NCBI GenBank assembly: GCA_914767885.1
Contig: CAJZBQ010000015.1
Span: forward strand, 806,001-870,000
DNA from: Blepharisma stoltei
Lineage: Eukaryota; Ciliophora; Heterotrichea; Heterotrichida; Blepharismidae
Length of the DNA stretch: 64,000 nucleotides
Reading direction: 5' to 3'
Position 1 is the first letter of the stretch, and each line of letters begins with the position of its first letter. Shown piece after piece: positions 11,920-21,756 of the stretch. Below the pieces are notes generated by a model. It saw only the letters and a program-made list of their open reading frames with translations, had not been told where the DNA came from and did no database searches. The position numbers and the translations under genes are program-made.

Positions 11920-11999
11920 TTTATAATTATAAATATATAAAAATGGAGTTACATCTTTAATAAATCAGAGAATTTTTATGGCACTTTTTGATTTTTTAT

Positions 12000-12112
12000 T
12001 ATAGCTAGAGCGTACTTATAGCATCCTCTTGAATTAAAGCTATTTAGCTTTTGATAAAGATCAGGAAACAAAATTAGAGAACTTTAAGCGATGCTATAAG
12101 AACGTTATAGCT
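12000..12112. mobile_element. Small TIR element (~110 bp), TATAGC ends
   Basis: CTTATAGCATC near 12018 pairs with GATGCTATAAG near 12090, and the outer ends are TATAGCTAG... and ...CGTTATAG. TA-bounded and MITE/IES-like. Confidence 0.45.
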
Positions 12113-12203
12113 TTACACTTTCGGCTAATAGGATAAAGCGATTATAAATATTTTAATAAAATTAAATTAATTCTCTCAGATATTCAATAGTCTATAGCCA
12201 AAT

Positions 12204-12472
12204 CCATGCTTTATTGGGCTTGATTGAAATCTGGAGACGTTAGATGGGGAGTTGGCGAGCAAGCAATTTCTGGCAAAACCAACTTAAAGATGACAGATTT
12301 CCAATAGCAAGAGGATTTGCCATCTGGGGAGTTGACTTTGCTGGGCAAAAGTTTGTTTGTCAACTCCCCATCTGACGTTTCCACTGTCATTAAAGCCCTA
12401 TCCAAGTAGGGACCGGGTTTATAATAATGGTAGGAAGACAGAGGAATTTTAAATAATTTCAGATAAAGCATG
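12204..12472. repeat. Nested inverted repeat (~270 bp)
   Basis: The outer pair is TCCATGCTTTAT near 12204 and ATAAAGCATGGA near 12461. The inner pair is GACGTTAGATGGGGAGTTG near 12236 and CAACTCCCCATCTGACGTTT near 12361. Richer in G+C than its flanks; probably a MITE. Confidence 0.55.
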
Positions 12473-12980
12473 GAATGAAACTGAATATGATTTTATATTA
12501 TAATTTTTATAACAGATATTAGGACTTCAAAATAAGTATAAAAATATCAAGAGTAACTCTCCCACTAAGAGCTTTGGTGAAAAGAAGTTATAAATGTATC
12601 AAAACATCATTAAAACGCTCTTTTACCTATTTTCATCGAATGTGCAGTAAAATTCACCAATATGCTTGGAATATTTTAAGTTTGCAGCAATAATATCGGG
12701 AGAAATAAATGCTAGACAAAGAGTTCGTGGCATTTCATGTCCGATTAAACTCTAATCTAAAATAATAGTTTAAGGCCGGCATCACAGCTAGAATAGCAAG
12801 ATAATAACAATAATAAGCCAAAATTTTCAATAAAAAACACTATTTAGACCTACTGGAGTTTATTAATATACAAAAAAGCAGGTTTCCCAAGTCTAATTAT
12901 CCAAATTTCAACCTAAACTTTAATAAGTGTCATATCAGCTACTTTATTAAAAATTCTAATTACATTAACTTAAACTAGAT

Positions 12981-14949
12981 ATGGAGGGAGATGCCACCAA
13001 AGCCACAGACCTTATCAGCTACAACAGCAAAGGAGGCGTAAACCCACAAACACAAATCCTAGACGAAGACGGCAAAGGTGATAGTTTTCCTTCTCCTTTG
13101 CCCTTAATCAGCTACTATGAGCAGCGCAAAGTCCAAGATCCCAGCGCAGCCAAAACCGGGACTGGTCTGCCTATGTTAAACAACTCTCCTGAGTTTATTC
13201 CTGACGTGGAGCCTTATGAAGCAGTTGCAGTCCCTCGGGAATCTATATTAGAAGACTGTATACGGCGAGAAACAGAGAGATTGGCTTATCAAGAAACTTT
13301 ATTAAATAAGGTCGTATACGACTGTATAGACCCTAGCCCATTTAATCAAGACAAAGAGCCACCTGCCAACGGCGATTTAAAGCCTTTTTACTACCCAGTT
13401 GACCCTGCAGACACAACTTTAGTATTTGAGTCCCGATTTGAGTCTGGAAACCTGAGGCGAGCTATCCAAATCTACGAGTTTGAGTATGATTTAATATTAA
13501 AATCCGATTACAATACACGAGGAAACACCCAATGATATTATTTCTCAATTTCCAACACCAAAGCGAACCAAACCTACAGGTTTAATATCATCAATATGAT
13601 GAAGCCAGATTCTCTTTATAATGCAGGCATGAAAACTTGTGTGTACTCGACTAAGGATGCAGAAAATTTTCATAAGGGCTGGAGAAGGGATGGGTTTGAT
13701 ATAGATTGGGCAGGCTTTTAGCTTTAGAAAAGTCTTTGACAGCAAAAAGATCTGATAAATTTAAAGAGTAAGCTTGTCTAGAAAAGGGATTCTTAGAATT
13801 TTTGTAACCAAAGGGCAGGCTAAAGCCTGCCCAAAGTATATTTGCTATTATCAGAATAACATGAAAAAGAAAATAGGTGGGTATTACTATACACTGACGT
13901 TTGCTATTACTGTGACTAATGAAAAAGATACAGTCTATATTGCGCATTGTTATCCTTATACTTATTCAGACCTTAATAAATATCTTAATTTACTATTAGC
14001 TGACCCTAAAAAACGAAACAGAATAAGGAGAAAAACATTGTGTCAGACTGTGGCTGGAAATTCCTGTGACGTTTTGACTATTACTAGCTTTTTGACTGAG
14101 GCTGAGTCGTTTAGGGCTAGAAAAGGTATAGCGCTCTTTGCAAGAGTGCACCCTGGAGAAACAAACTCGTCCTGAATGATGAAAGGACTTATTGATTATT
14201 TAACAGGACCAACCCTAGATGCCAAAATTTTGCGGGATAATTTTATTTTTAAAATTATCCCTATGCTGAATCCTGATGGAGTTATTAATGGATCGTATAG
14301 ATGTGGGCTGGCTGGGGTTGATTTAAATAGATGCTGGGCTGAGCCGTCTAGAAAACTACACCCCACTATTTTTAACGCAAAAGCTATGCTAAAGCAATTT
14401 TGTAGTGAAGCAGAAGTTGTACTGACCTGCGATTTCCATGGACATTCCAGGAAGAAAAACATCTTTATGTATGGCTGTGTAGGCAAAAATGGAAATAAAG
14501 AAAAAATCTTCCCAAAACTAATGGAAAAAACCTCAGAAATTTTCAGCTTCAGCGACTGTGTGTTCGGGATGCAAAAAACCAAAGAATCCACAGCCAGAAT
14601 AGTAATTTATAGAGAAATGGGGATTATCAATTCCTTTACCTTAGAATCTTCTTTTTGTGGGGCAAATTATGGGAAGCATGCAGATTTCCATTTTAACCCT
14701 GAACATCTTCAAGAAGTTGGGCATGATTTTTGTGACGCGATTTTGGATTTCTGTGACCCTGACCAAATTAAAGTGAGAATGGCTATAGAGGAACTTGATA
14801 TTTTATTCCCAGGGACTGAAGAAGAAGAGGTTGAAGAAATAGTCGAAGATGTAGTAATTGAAGAGGATAACGGCAAGAAAAAGAAAAAAAAGAAAAAAGT
14901 GGTTGTTAAAAAGAAGGTAAGCACAACTAAATCAAAAAAAGAAAAATAA
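12981..14949 (+). CDS. Cytosolic carboxypeptidase (M14D/AGBL family), copy 1
   Basis: 609 aa after removing one 139-bp IES. TGA-Trp occurs at 13533-13535 (in NTQWYYF) and 14173-14175. It has the CCP N-terminal domain ([15 protein letters not shown]) and the M14 zinc site HPGE at ~14150, with [10 protein letters not shown] as the third ligand region. [17 protein letters not shown] and DLNRCW follow, and the catalytic Glu lies in TLESSFCGANYG. CCP enzymes remove glutamates from tubulin tails, in keeping with a heavily ciliated cell. The C-terminus is a very basic Lys-rich tail after an acidic run. It converges with the Sfi1-like gene; only 14 bp separate the two stops. A second CCP lies at 36766. 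Confidence 0.9.
13700..13840. mobile_element. 139-bp IES with ~20-bp terminal inverted repeats
   Basis: Left end TATAGATTGGGCAGGCTTT, right end (inverted) TATACTTTGGGCAGGCTTT. Excision at TA 13700-13701 / 13839-13840 gives DGFDICYYQNNMKKK, which aligns with [15 protein letters not shown] of the second CCP. It shares its TTGGGCA-type termini with the element at 39914. Confidence 0.85.
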
Positions 14950-14963
14950 TTTAAAGTGTTTTT

Positions 14964-17900
14964 TTATAGCAAAAGAGTGTTTTTTGCTTTAAGCTTTTCT
15001 GCGGAAAGATTGATTTTTTCTTCTAAATTCATGATTCTGTTGGTAAGCTCTTGGTATGTTACACTGGATTTTTGATGGTTTCGCTCACTGGTTATAGCTT
15101 ACGCTTGGATATGGATAGGAAAAAAATTATTTTATCATCTGTAGGCTTGGGATGACTAAAGTAGCCAGAAACTAATCAGTTTCCAGGCCTGATCCATAAG
15201 GAGGCATAAGCTATAGTGATTTTAAACTTTGGATTCTTTCTTCAAGCTCTTTTTCTATTGAAGATTTGTTTCTAGCTGGCCGAAATGTCAGCTCTTCTTC
15301 TATTTCGCCTTGCGGAGAAGACGTGTAGGAGACTGGCAGGGAAAAAATTTGCCTGGGTTTAATATTGGAATTATTTGGACTTTGAATGAATTTTGAATCA
15401 AAACCACCAGTTTCAAACCCTTTTGAAAAGCTTTCACGGATTGGTGAAAGAATTATTTTTGACTCATTTTCTTGATGCAAAAGTTGTATTTCTAGTTCTA
15501 GCTGAGTTTTTATAGTTTTCAGCTTGTTTACTTCTTCTTTTAAGTTCCTATTCTGCCCTATGCAATAGCTGTTTTCATATTCAAGTTTTTCAACTTGTGA
15601 GGACAGATGCTTAATTTGCAGTTCATATTTTCGGATTTTTTTTTCTAAATTGTTGACTATTTCTTCATTGGCGACTGCAATTTCATTGATTTTCGTTTGG
15701 TAACTTTTATCTAGTTCGTTAATTTTCAGTTTTAGCTCAAATAGCTCTTTTGACTCTGAGTGGTATTTTTCTTTCATTTTGGATAATTGTGCTTGGATAA
15801 GCTGGATATGCTTATCTTTTTCATTGATATTTTTTAGAAACTTAGAGGTCTTTAATTCCAGCTGTGATTGGTTTATTGAAGCTGAGTCTTCAAGCTCTTT
15901 TTTAAGCCGAGAAACATCTTGGAGTGATGAACTCATTTTTTTCTTTATTCATTCAAAAAAGACGGTTCTCATTAAATTGCGATTTTTTTTGTTTAAGATG
16001 TATTTATTAAGGATTCTTATTGTTTGCAGCTTTTGCAAATATGTTCTCCAGATATTAAAATATCTTCGAGCTATACTATTTGAGTAGCGTTGATGTGAAG
16101 TAATTTTTAGTGAGTTTAGTTTTTGTTTTTTTGAGTATTCAAATAATCATTTGTTTAAAAATTTCTTTTGAATATGCTGCTTTAATAATAATCATAAATT
16201 TTTCTTAACTCCCTTTTAAGAATGAGCGCTTGCTTTTAAATGGGGCTTAATTTTTTTTAAAGTTTTGTAAAAGTTTAAAAAGAGAAATTAATTTAATTTA
16301 TAAAATTTATATTTAAGAATGTAAACTATTTAAAATTTAATAATTTATTTATAAAAAAAATATTTTTGCTCACTCTTAAAAAGGTTGATCTTCCCAAAAT
16401 AGGGTTTTTCCATTGGTTTTGCTCACTCTTAAGAGGTAGGTAAGCTTTTCTTCTTTTATTGACTTTTTTCATGCACTAAAATATACTTTACTCCCCCCCC
16501 CCCCCCCCCTCCGTGAGCGAACAAAAAAATTTTGTTCGCTCACGGAGGGGGGTTAATTTTTTTTTTTAAAAAAAAATTTATATATAAATTTTATAAAAAA
16601 TATTTTTTTCGAAATTTTAAAAAAATCCTAATTTGCAAAAATTGGGAAGCAAATATTAATTTAATTTGCAAAATTTATGTTTTAAAACGCAATTTGTTTA
16701 AAATTAAACAGAATTAGCTCTAGATTTCATTATACTAATTATCACTTATATATCAAAATTTTTTTCCATTTAAAATTTTTTCTATTAAAAAAATTTTTGT
16801 TCACTCACGGAGGGTGGGTTTTTGGTCAAAAAATGGCGATTTTTCTAATGGTTTTGTTCGCTCACGGGGGGGGGGGGGGGAGTTAGTAATTTTTGAAGAA
16901 TTTTTTGCTTTCATTTGATATAATATCGAATTATAATGGCTTTTATTCCAACATAATAATTTCATCCCTTTAAAAGACTTTTTTATAAGATTCCTCTCAT
17001 AAAATGAATTCGTCTTCATTTTCTGCATGATTTCTGGAAGTCTTATATCATAATATCAAACTCTTAACCCTAGCAGTGATTTTTTGCATAATTTATTACA
17101 ATAAATTTTTTCTATATCATCTACCTTATCAGATTTTTTATCAAATTCTGCATGATCATGTGCTTTCTTCCATTTTTCAAATAAATTCCATTTTAATCTA
17201 AATTGATTTGCAGTCTCTGCTTTAATTTTCTTTTCATTTGATACATATCTTTTTTCAGAATATATTTTTCAAGCATTTATAGTTTTTTGTTGTAAATCTT
17301 GGCTGCGCTTAATACCAGCTCCTTTAATAATCAAGGATATATCGGTATACCGCCTTCAGTTTCTAAATAAATTCCTAACAATTTTTCTGCTTTTTTTTTG
17401 TTTTCCATAGCTCAGCATTCTCTCAAACTTATGAATCCATTTTCAGCCAGACAAGGCAACTTTACATGTTTCTTTTTCTCTTTTAATCTCAATAAATGAT
17501 TTAAATATCGACACATTTTTTAAAAATCTGCATCTAGAAGAGAATAGCATAAAAAATCTGTGCAAAAGCTTCAAATTTCTGAATTTTTCTGCTTTTTTGT
17601 TTAAATCTTCACATATTGTCTTATAGCTCATATTTTCTATTTTTGAATCTTCTATTGATTCTTTTATCAATTCTAATTCTCTCTGTTGGAAATCTATTAT
17701 ATCTTCTAGTTCTTTCTGCTTATTTCTAGATAAAAATAATTCACTTTTCAGTTTTTTAAACTCATCCTCAGCTATCTGTACGTTTTCTATATTTTTCCTC
17801 TGAAATTCCAGTAATTTTTCTTTTAAAATTTTATTTTCCTTTATCGAGTCCTGCAATTTGATTTCTATATCTCTGACGTCTTCAAGCTGCTCAGGGAGCT

Positions 17901-18441
17901 CAAATCTCAATCTTTTAACCGAATTTGACTTCTTGGCATGCTTATTGCTTACATTTTTCATAATTTTCGCTTTAGCCTGGACTATAGGTGACTGCTCTTT
18001 TAGTCGTTTTTGCCAATTTGCTTTGCATCTCTCATTCATGATTTCGCATTGTGTCCGAATTCTTGAAATGTGAGACTGCTGGGCATTTAAACAGTCAATT
18101 ATGGCTACATTGATATCTTTGGCTTTATTTTTTAAAATAATTTCTTTGATTTTTTGGCTAAGGCAATCTTTTATTTGGGATTTTAGAGTTTCAGGCCAGT
18201 TAAGGGAAATCAGTTCAAGGAATTTTTTGATGCTCATTTCTTGGTATGACTCAAGCCTTTTCTTTTCAATTAATTCTAAATGCAGTTTTAGTCTGATTTC
18301 TAAATTTTCTAGCTTTGCTGCGATTTCTTCATTGGCTAAAACTGTTAAAATATGTTTCTGAATAGCTTTTATAACAGCTGCTTCATCTTGTCTTAAATTT
18401 TTATTTCTGCTTGGACTTGCTTCTTTTAGTTTTCCATACAT
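14964..18441 (-). CDS. Sfi1-like Trp-repeat / coiled-coil protein (908 aa after editing)
   Basis: Two apparently separate coiled-coil frames (18441-17443 and 15936-15216) are one gene. With TGA as Trp, the frame runs on from 17442 to 16885. It crosses two MITE-type IESs (16489-16885 and 16206-16442), then runs through 16205-15937 into the second frame, and ends after a third IES (15093-15215) at TAA 14964-14966. The coding total is 2727 nt. The N-terminal third is helical. A central block has Trp residues about 30-40 residues apart in helical context (RNLFRNWRRYTD, TINAWKIYSEK, LFEKWKKAH, RVWYYDIR, RYFNIWRTYLQKL), resembling Sfi1 centrin-binding repeats. The C-terminal ~280 residues are coiled coil. 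Likely a basal-body or centrin-fibre component (inference). Start chosen at MYGKLKEASPS; an in-frame ATG at 18486 is possible. Confidence 0.75.
15093..15215. mobile_element. 121-bp IES, TATAGCTTAYGC ends
   Basis: Left end TATAGCTTACGC, right end GCATAAGCTATA (inverted). Excision restores QSLKSLTSERNHQKSS and extends the coiled coil by 43 residues to TAA 14964-14966. More G+C inside than around it. Confidence 0.75.
16206..16442. mobile_element. Diverged C-rich-end MITE / IES (235 bp)
   Basis: Left TTAACTCCCTTTTAAGAATG, right CTCTTAAGAGGTAGGTAAG. The motif TTTAAGAATGAGC recurs near both ends. Excision at TA 16206-16207 / 16441-16442 restores EEKLKKNLWLLLKQH in the Sfi1-like gene. Confidence 0.75.
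16489..16885 (-). mobile_element. BogoMITE-type element / IES (395 bp)
   Basis: TA-bounded, C13-G16-type ends, with TCCGTGAGCGAAC motif copies near both ends. The self-complementary terminus (GAACAAAAAAATTTTGTTC) lies on the left, so it is in reverse orientation to the copy at 20093. Excision restores SSKITKVYFSAWKK in the Sfi1-like gene. Short frames inside are not genes. Confidence 0.9.
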
Positions 18442-18511
18442 CAAAATTATTAACTTATTATTATTCCATGTGTATATATAATCCACATGATAAGAAGTGG
18501 TTATATCATAA

Positions 18512-19084
18512 TTAATAATTGAATAAAATAGACTTTTTCTTTACCGGAGACAGAGAGCTAAGAATAAGCGGATTAAAATCTTCAAAACCATTTATGGTAG
18601 GCGGCCTTAATGATAATGAGGTAGCATACCGATTGCTCAAATTCGGGGTTTTCTTTCTTTTCTTCTCATTTATCAAAGCCAGCGCTTTGTCATTGCTTTT
18701 TCTGTTTTGGGCAGTAACAGAAGGCAAACTAATTTCCAAATAAGCAGGCTTATTTAAAAGTGCTGCCAGAGTTATATTTTTATGATTTTTTGGCCATTTT
18801 CTGTCAAATGATTCATTAGGATTTTCTTCCTCAATGGTATTCTGCATTGCTATACTTTGGTTCGGCTGATATGAATCTGCGCTAAAATCAGATGACAGTC
18901 TTACTGATACTTCCTCATTGAGAGAGTTATTTTTATTGTGGTATGAAAAACCTTTGCGATGATGAAAACTTGACTTGCTTCTTTTTTTCGCTAAAAGTGT
19001 AAAGGACTCTAGACCAAAAGAATTTCTCAAAATTTTAACATTTTCATTTTTAGGTCTTTTTTCAGTTTTTTTCCCTTTTCTCAT
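18512..19084 (-). CDS. Hypothetical Ser/Lys-rich protein (190 aa)
   Basis: An open frame from ATG at 19084 to a stop at 18512-18514. It is basic, with many Lys and Ser residues, has no membrane segment and no recognised domain. Short motifs: KILRNSFGLESFTLLAKK near the N-terminus and LSLRPPTINGFEDFNPL near the C-terminus. The frame is open upstream of the ATG for ~20 codons (PTNEGVKLPKFLYE), so the real start could lie further 5' behind an unrecognised IES. It sits head-to-tail with the Sfi1-like gene. Function unknown. Confidence 0.45.
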   Translation of the reverse strand: MRKGKKTEKRPKNENVKILRNSFGLESFTLLAKKRSKSSFHHRKGFSYHNKNNSLNEEVSVRLSSDFSADSYQPNQSIAMQNTIEEENPNESFDRKWPKNHKNITLAALLNKPAYLEISLPSVTAQNRKSNDKALALINEKKRKKTPNLSNRYATSLSLRPPTINGFEDFNPLILSSLSPVKKKSILFNY

Positions 19085-19353
19085 GATTTCATACAAAAAT
19101 TTGGGCAGCTTGACACCCTCATTTGTAGGTATAGCTCATGCACCTTAATAGATCTCTATACCCAGCAGAATACTGACCAGAAAAAATATGGTACAGGGCG
19201 CCTGCCTTATACAGTATAAGTCTGATTAGGTATCTTAAAACCATAAACGGAGACTTGTCATTTTCGTTTTTACTTTTCAAAAAAGCTGGCAAGTGCAAAT
19301 TAATTTTTGAAATTAAAATGGATGGCCAATAATGATCTAAATAATTTCAGGGG
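19085..19353. other. Spacer between two minus-strand genes
   Basis: No supported gene. It contains stop-rich frames and a TATAGCTC tract near 19130 that resembles IES ends, but no partner end was found. Confidence 0.4.
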
Positions 19354-20938
19354 CTATAAACCAAATGGATCTGAATTCTCTGGAAAATTATCGTATTTTT
19401 CTTCACTGGATTTTTCACTGTCTTCTTTGTCAATTTCGTACTCAAAATGCTTAATTGAGCTATCAATAATATCCAGCTGGTAGTTTCCTCTATTAATACA
19501 AATATTAGAAGGACCCAATCTGCTGATAACCAGTGTCCAAATTTCGTTTTTTTCTTTAATTTCTAACTTTTTTCCTTCAATTAAGATTGAATAATTTGAC
19601 AATTTCCTTTTTATTATTTCAGCATCCAGGCTTTTTGTTAAGGACACAATTATTTCAGAGCAAATAGGAATTGTGTAGACTGGGCGATTTAAATAGCGTT
19701 TTACAGGGAGAGAGTGCAGATTAATTCCGTAGCCAGCTTTAAGTGGCTTTTTATCATTTTTAAATGCAATTTTGTAACCCAGCTCTTGGAATACTCAGTT
19801 TGGCAGGTAAATTTCGTCTTCTTCAGCTGTAAATTCTAATGGGCTACAGTAGACAAAGGAATTTATACGCCTTTGTGGAGTAAGAATAAAAAGATATGGG
19901 ATAGGGAGTTTTAGCCTGAGAAGCTCAAAACCTACGGATTTTGGTAAAATGACTTTGTCTGAGAACTCTAATAATTAAAATATAGCGTCTGAGCCTGACT
20001 ATGGAGCTTAAACACATTTTTTAATTATATCCGGCAAGGTTTTGCCAGCTCTGTAAGTAATCCTAATATTTTTAAGCTTGTTTTTTTATCTCTAACTCCC
20101 CCCCCCCCCTCCGTGAGCGAACAAAACCATTAGAAAAATCGCCATTTTTTGACCAAAAACCCACCCTCCGTGAGTGAACAAAAATTTTTTTAATAGAAAA
20201 AATTTTAATGGAAAAAAATTTTGATATATAAAGTGATAATTAGTATAATGAAATCTAGAGCTAATTCTGTTTAATTTTAAACAAATTGCGTTTTAAAACA
20301 TAAATTTTGCAAATTAAATTAATATTTGCTTCCCAATTTTTGCAAATTAGGATTTTTTTAAATTTCGAAAAACATATTTTTTATAAAATTTATATATAAA
20401 TTTTTTTTAAAAAAAAAAATTAACCCCCCTCCGTGAGCGAACAAAATTTTTTTGTTCGCTCACGGAGAGGGGGGGGGAGTAAGGAAAGGAAATCTTGGAG
20501 TTGGAAAGGGGAAGCCCAGCAAAGCCTTCTAAGTCTATCGGGCAGCTCCCTAGCATGAAAGCAGGAATTACTCTGGGCTACAAGTTTTACCTTTTTGCCG
20601 AGAGTTCCATTTTTTGGAATTTTGTACGGCAACCCTCATCTGGTTTAAGGCATGGTACTTACCCACTTCACTCTCCGTTCGACCCGAGCTTCAGGCGGAG
20701 AGCACTTAACCTGTGGTGAAGCGGCCGCAGGCGGCCCAATGAGGCAAGGTGGAAAAACGCACCTGCGGGTACTACGGGAGCTTCTCAATAATCTAGTTTA
20801 ATGCTATTCTGAGAACTCTAAATCTTCGATGTATGAGCTATGAGTAGATATGGGCTGCAAAATTTGGAAATATTTGGAATAGGAAGGCAGACTGGATATT
20901 AATTACCTCAAGCTATTATCGTGTAAGACTTTTGTCAT
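19354..20938 (-). CDS. UFD1-like protein (N-domain), 239 aa
   Basis: Assembled on the minus strand: ATG at 20938, a 15-nt intron (20892-20906), an 850-bp IES flanked by 14-bp direct repeats, then an open frame to TAG 19354-19356; the total is 720 nt. Key similarities to UFD1: EFSDKVILPKSVGFELLRL (UFD1 has DKIILPPSALDQLSRL), PYLFILTP, SPLEFTAEEDEIYLPNWVFQ with a TGA-coded Trp, and the second sub-domain SLDAEIIKRKLSNYSIL. UFD1 works with Npl4 and Cdc48/p97 in extracting ubiquitinated proteins. This copy is shorter than typical UFD1 and ends in an acidic tail, so it may be a divergent paralogue. Confidence 0.75.
20093..20481 (+). mobile_element. BogoMITE-type element (387 bp), nested in an IES
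   Basis: CTCCCCCCCCCCCTCCGTGA left end and the GTTCGCTCACGGAG-G8 right end between TA dinucleotides. It carries the standard TCCGTGAGCGAAC motif in four places. Confidence 0.9.
20482..20800. other. G+C-rich unassigned block
   Basis: Noticeably richer in G+C than the surrounding AT-rich DNA (GGGCAGCTCCC, CGTTCGACCCGAGC, GCGGCCGCAGGCGGCCC). No convincing protein, tRNA or rRNA. It lies inside the IES of the UFD1-like gene, so it is presumably germline-limited. Confidence 0.4.
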
Positions 20939-21756
20939 TTTTATTCATATCATATTTTTTTGTATAGACTGAAAAAGCTTCTTATAAGATTTATATTTTG
21001 GGAGCAATTCAAATTGAGGTGTTTATAATAATTTTTTTATAATTATTTAAAAGTATAATTTATTTTATCAAGGTTTGAATGCCTCCATATCTAGCCCTTT
21101 TTCAACTATTCATTTATTATAACTTGAATGTCTCCATATCTTAGCTCCTTTTTCAACTATTCATTTATTATATCTAAATATTATTTATGCAGAAAATGGT
21201 TAGCAGCTAGCAAATTAAATATATAAACAAAAGTATAGGCTCAAAAGTAATAATTGAGCTTTTATAAAAGAGTTTTATTCCTTCATTAGATATTTTAAAT
21301 GATCAACTTTTTATAATACAATTGCTAGGCTTTAAATACAGTCTACAATAATTTTTTAGTGTGCATAGCTCAAGCACTCCCCTTTGGCTCGATTTCTGAT
21401 CTTTCTAACAGGAAAGAGGGAAGTTGGTTAACCAATTTACGCTGGTTAACCAACTCCACAAATGGCAAGAACCCCGCATTAAGTGGCTTTGCCATTTGGG
21501 GGCCAGCACAAGCTGATTTAATTAATTATCCTCTTTGCACCGGGAAAGTTCGGAAAGCCGAAGCCAAAAGAGTGTTCTAATATTTTGACTCCCAAACTGA
21601 TAAACCAAAATAGCATTTTGCTTCAAAGCACTTAACCAATGGAAATCAAATTCTCATATAGCAAATAAAATTAATATATCCCTCTGATTAATTTCAATAT
21701 TTTTTAAATAATTATCATTTCCTTCATAAACAGCAGTATAATAATGCATTATTTTC
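20939..21756. other. Intergenic, with a probable MITE
   Basis: AT-rich spacer. About 21366-21590 is a G+C-richer segment whose ends are imperfectly inverted (AGCACTCCCCTTTGGCTCGA and AAGCCAAAAGAGTGTTC), with an internal pair AATGGCAAGAA / TTTGCCATT. No gene recognised. Confidence 0.45.

Larger units (their letters stand above)
11920..12980. other. Intergenic region with two small inverted-repeat elements
   Basis: No gene was recognised. It separates the divergently transcribed sirtuin and carboxypeptidase 1, so it must hold both promoters. Two palindromic elements (12000-12112 and 12204-12472) occupy part of it. A minus-strand frame at about 12623-12755 is open but short and unsupported. Confidence 0.5.
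19958..20821. mobile_element. 850-bp IES with 14-bp direct repeats, containing a nested MITE
   Basis: TCTGAGAACTCTAA occurs at 19958-19971 and 20808-20821. Keeping one copy joins YIEDLEF to SDKVILPKS in the UFD1-like gene. The repeat contains the TA (19969-19970 / 20819-20820). Inside are the BogoMITE at 20093-20481 and a G+C-rich block (20482-20800). Confidence 0.75.

Noticed and set aside
12623-12755. Minus-strand peptide (LCLAFISPDIIAANLKYSKH) faintly like a recombinase C-terminus
   Set aside because: Too short, no catalytic domain nearby; similarity is only an impression.
13533-14175. TGA codons as premature stops making CCP1 and many neighbours pseudogenes
   Set aside because: The TGA positions coincide with conserved Trp in several unrelated families, so it is a sense codon here.
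16491-16510. C-runs at MITE ends as telomeric or chromosome-end repeats
   Set aside because: They are not tandem telomere units, occur internally in inverted pairs, and are bounded by TA.
16532-17028. Short open frames with poly-Pro or poly-Phe/Lys peptides at MITE edges (also 20420, 46280, 55227, 58338, 58785)
   Set aside because: They are translations of MITE termini and C/G tracts and recur at every copy; where they extend a gene frame, excision removes them.
20482-20800. rRNA fragment
   Set aside because: Composition suggested it, but no conserved rRNA segment was recognised.
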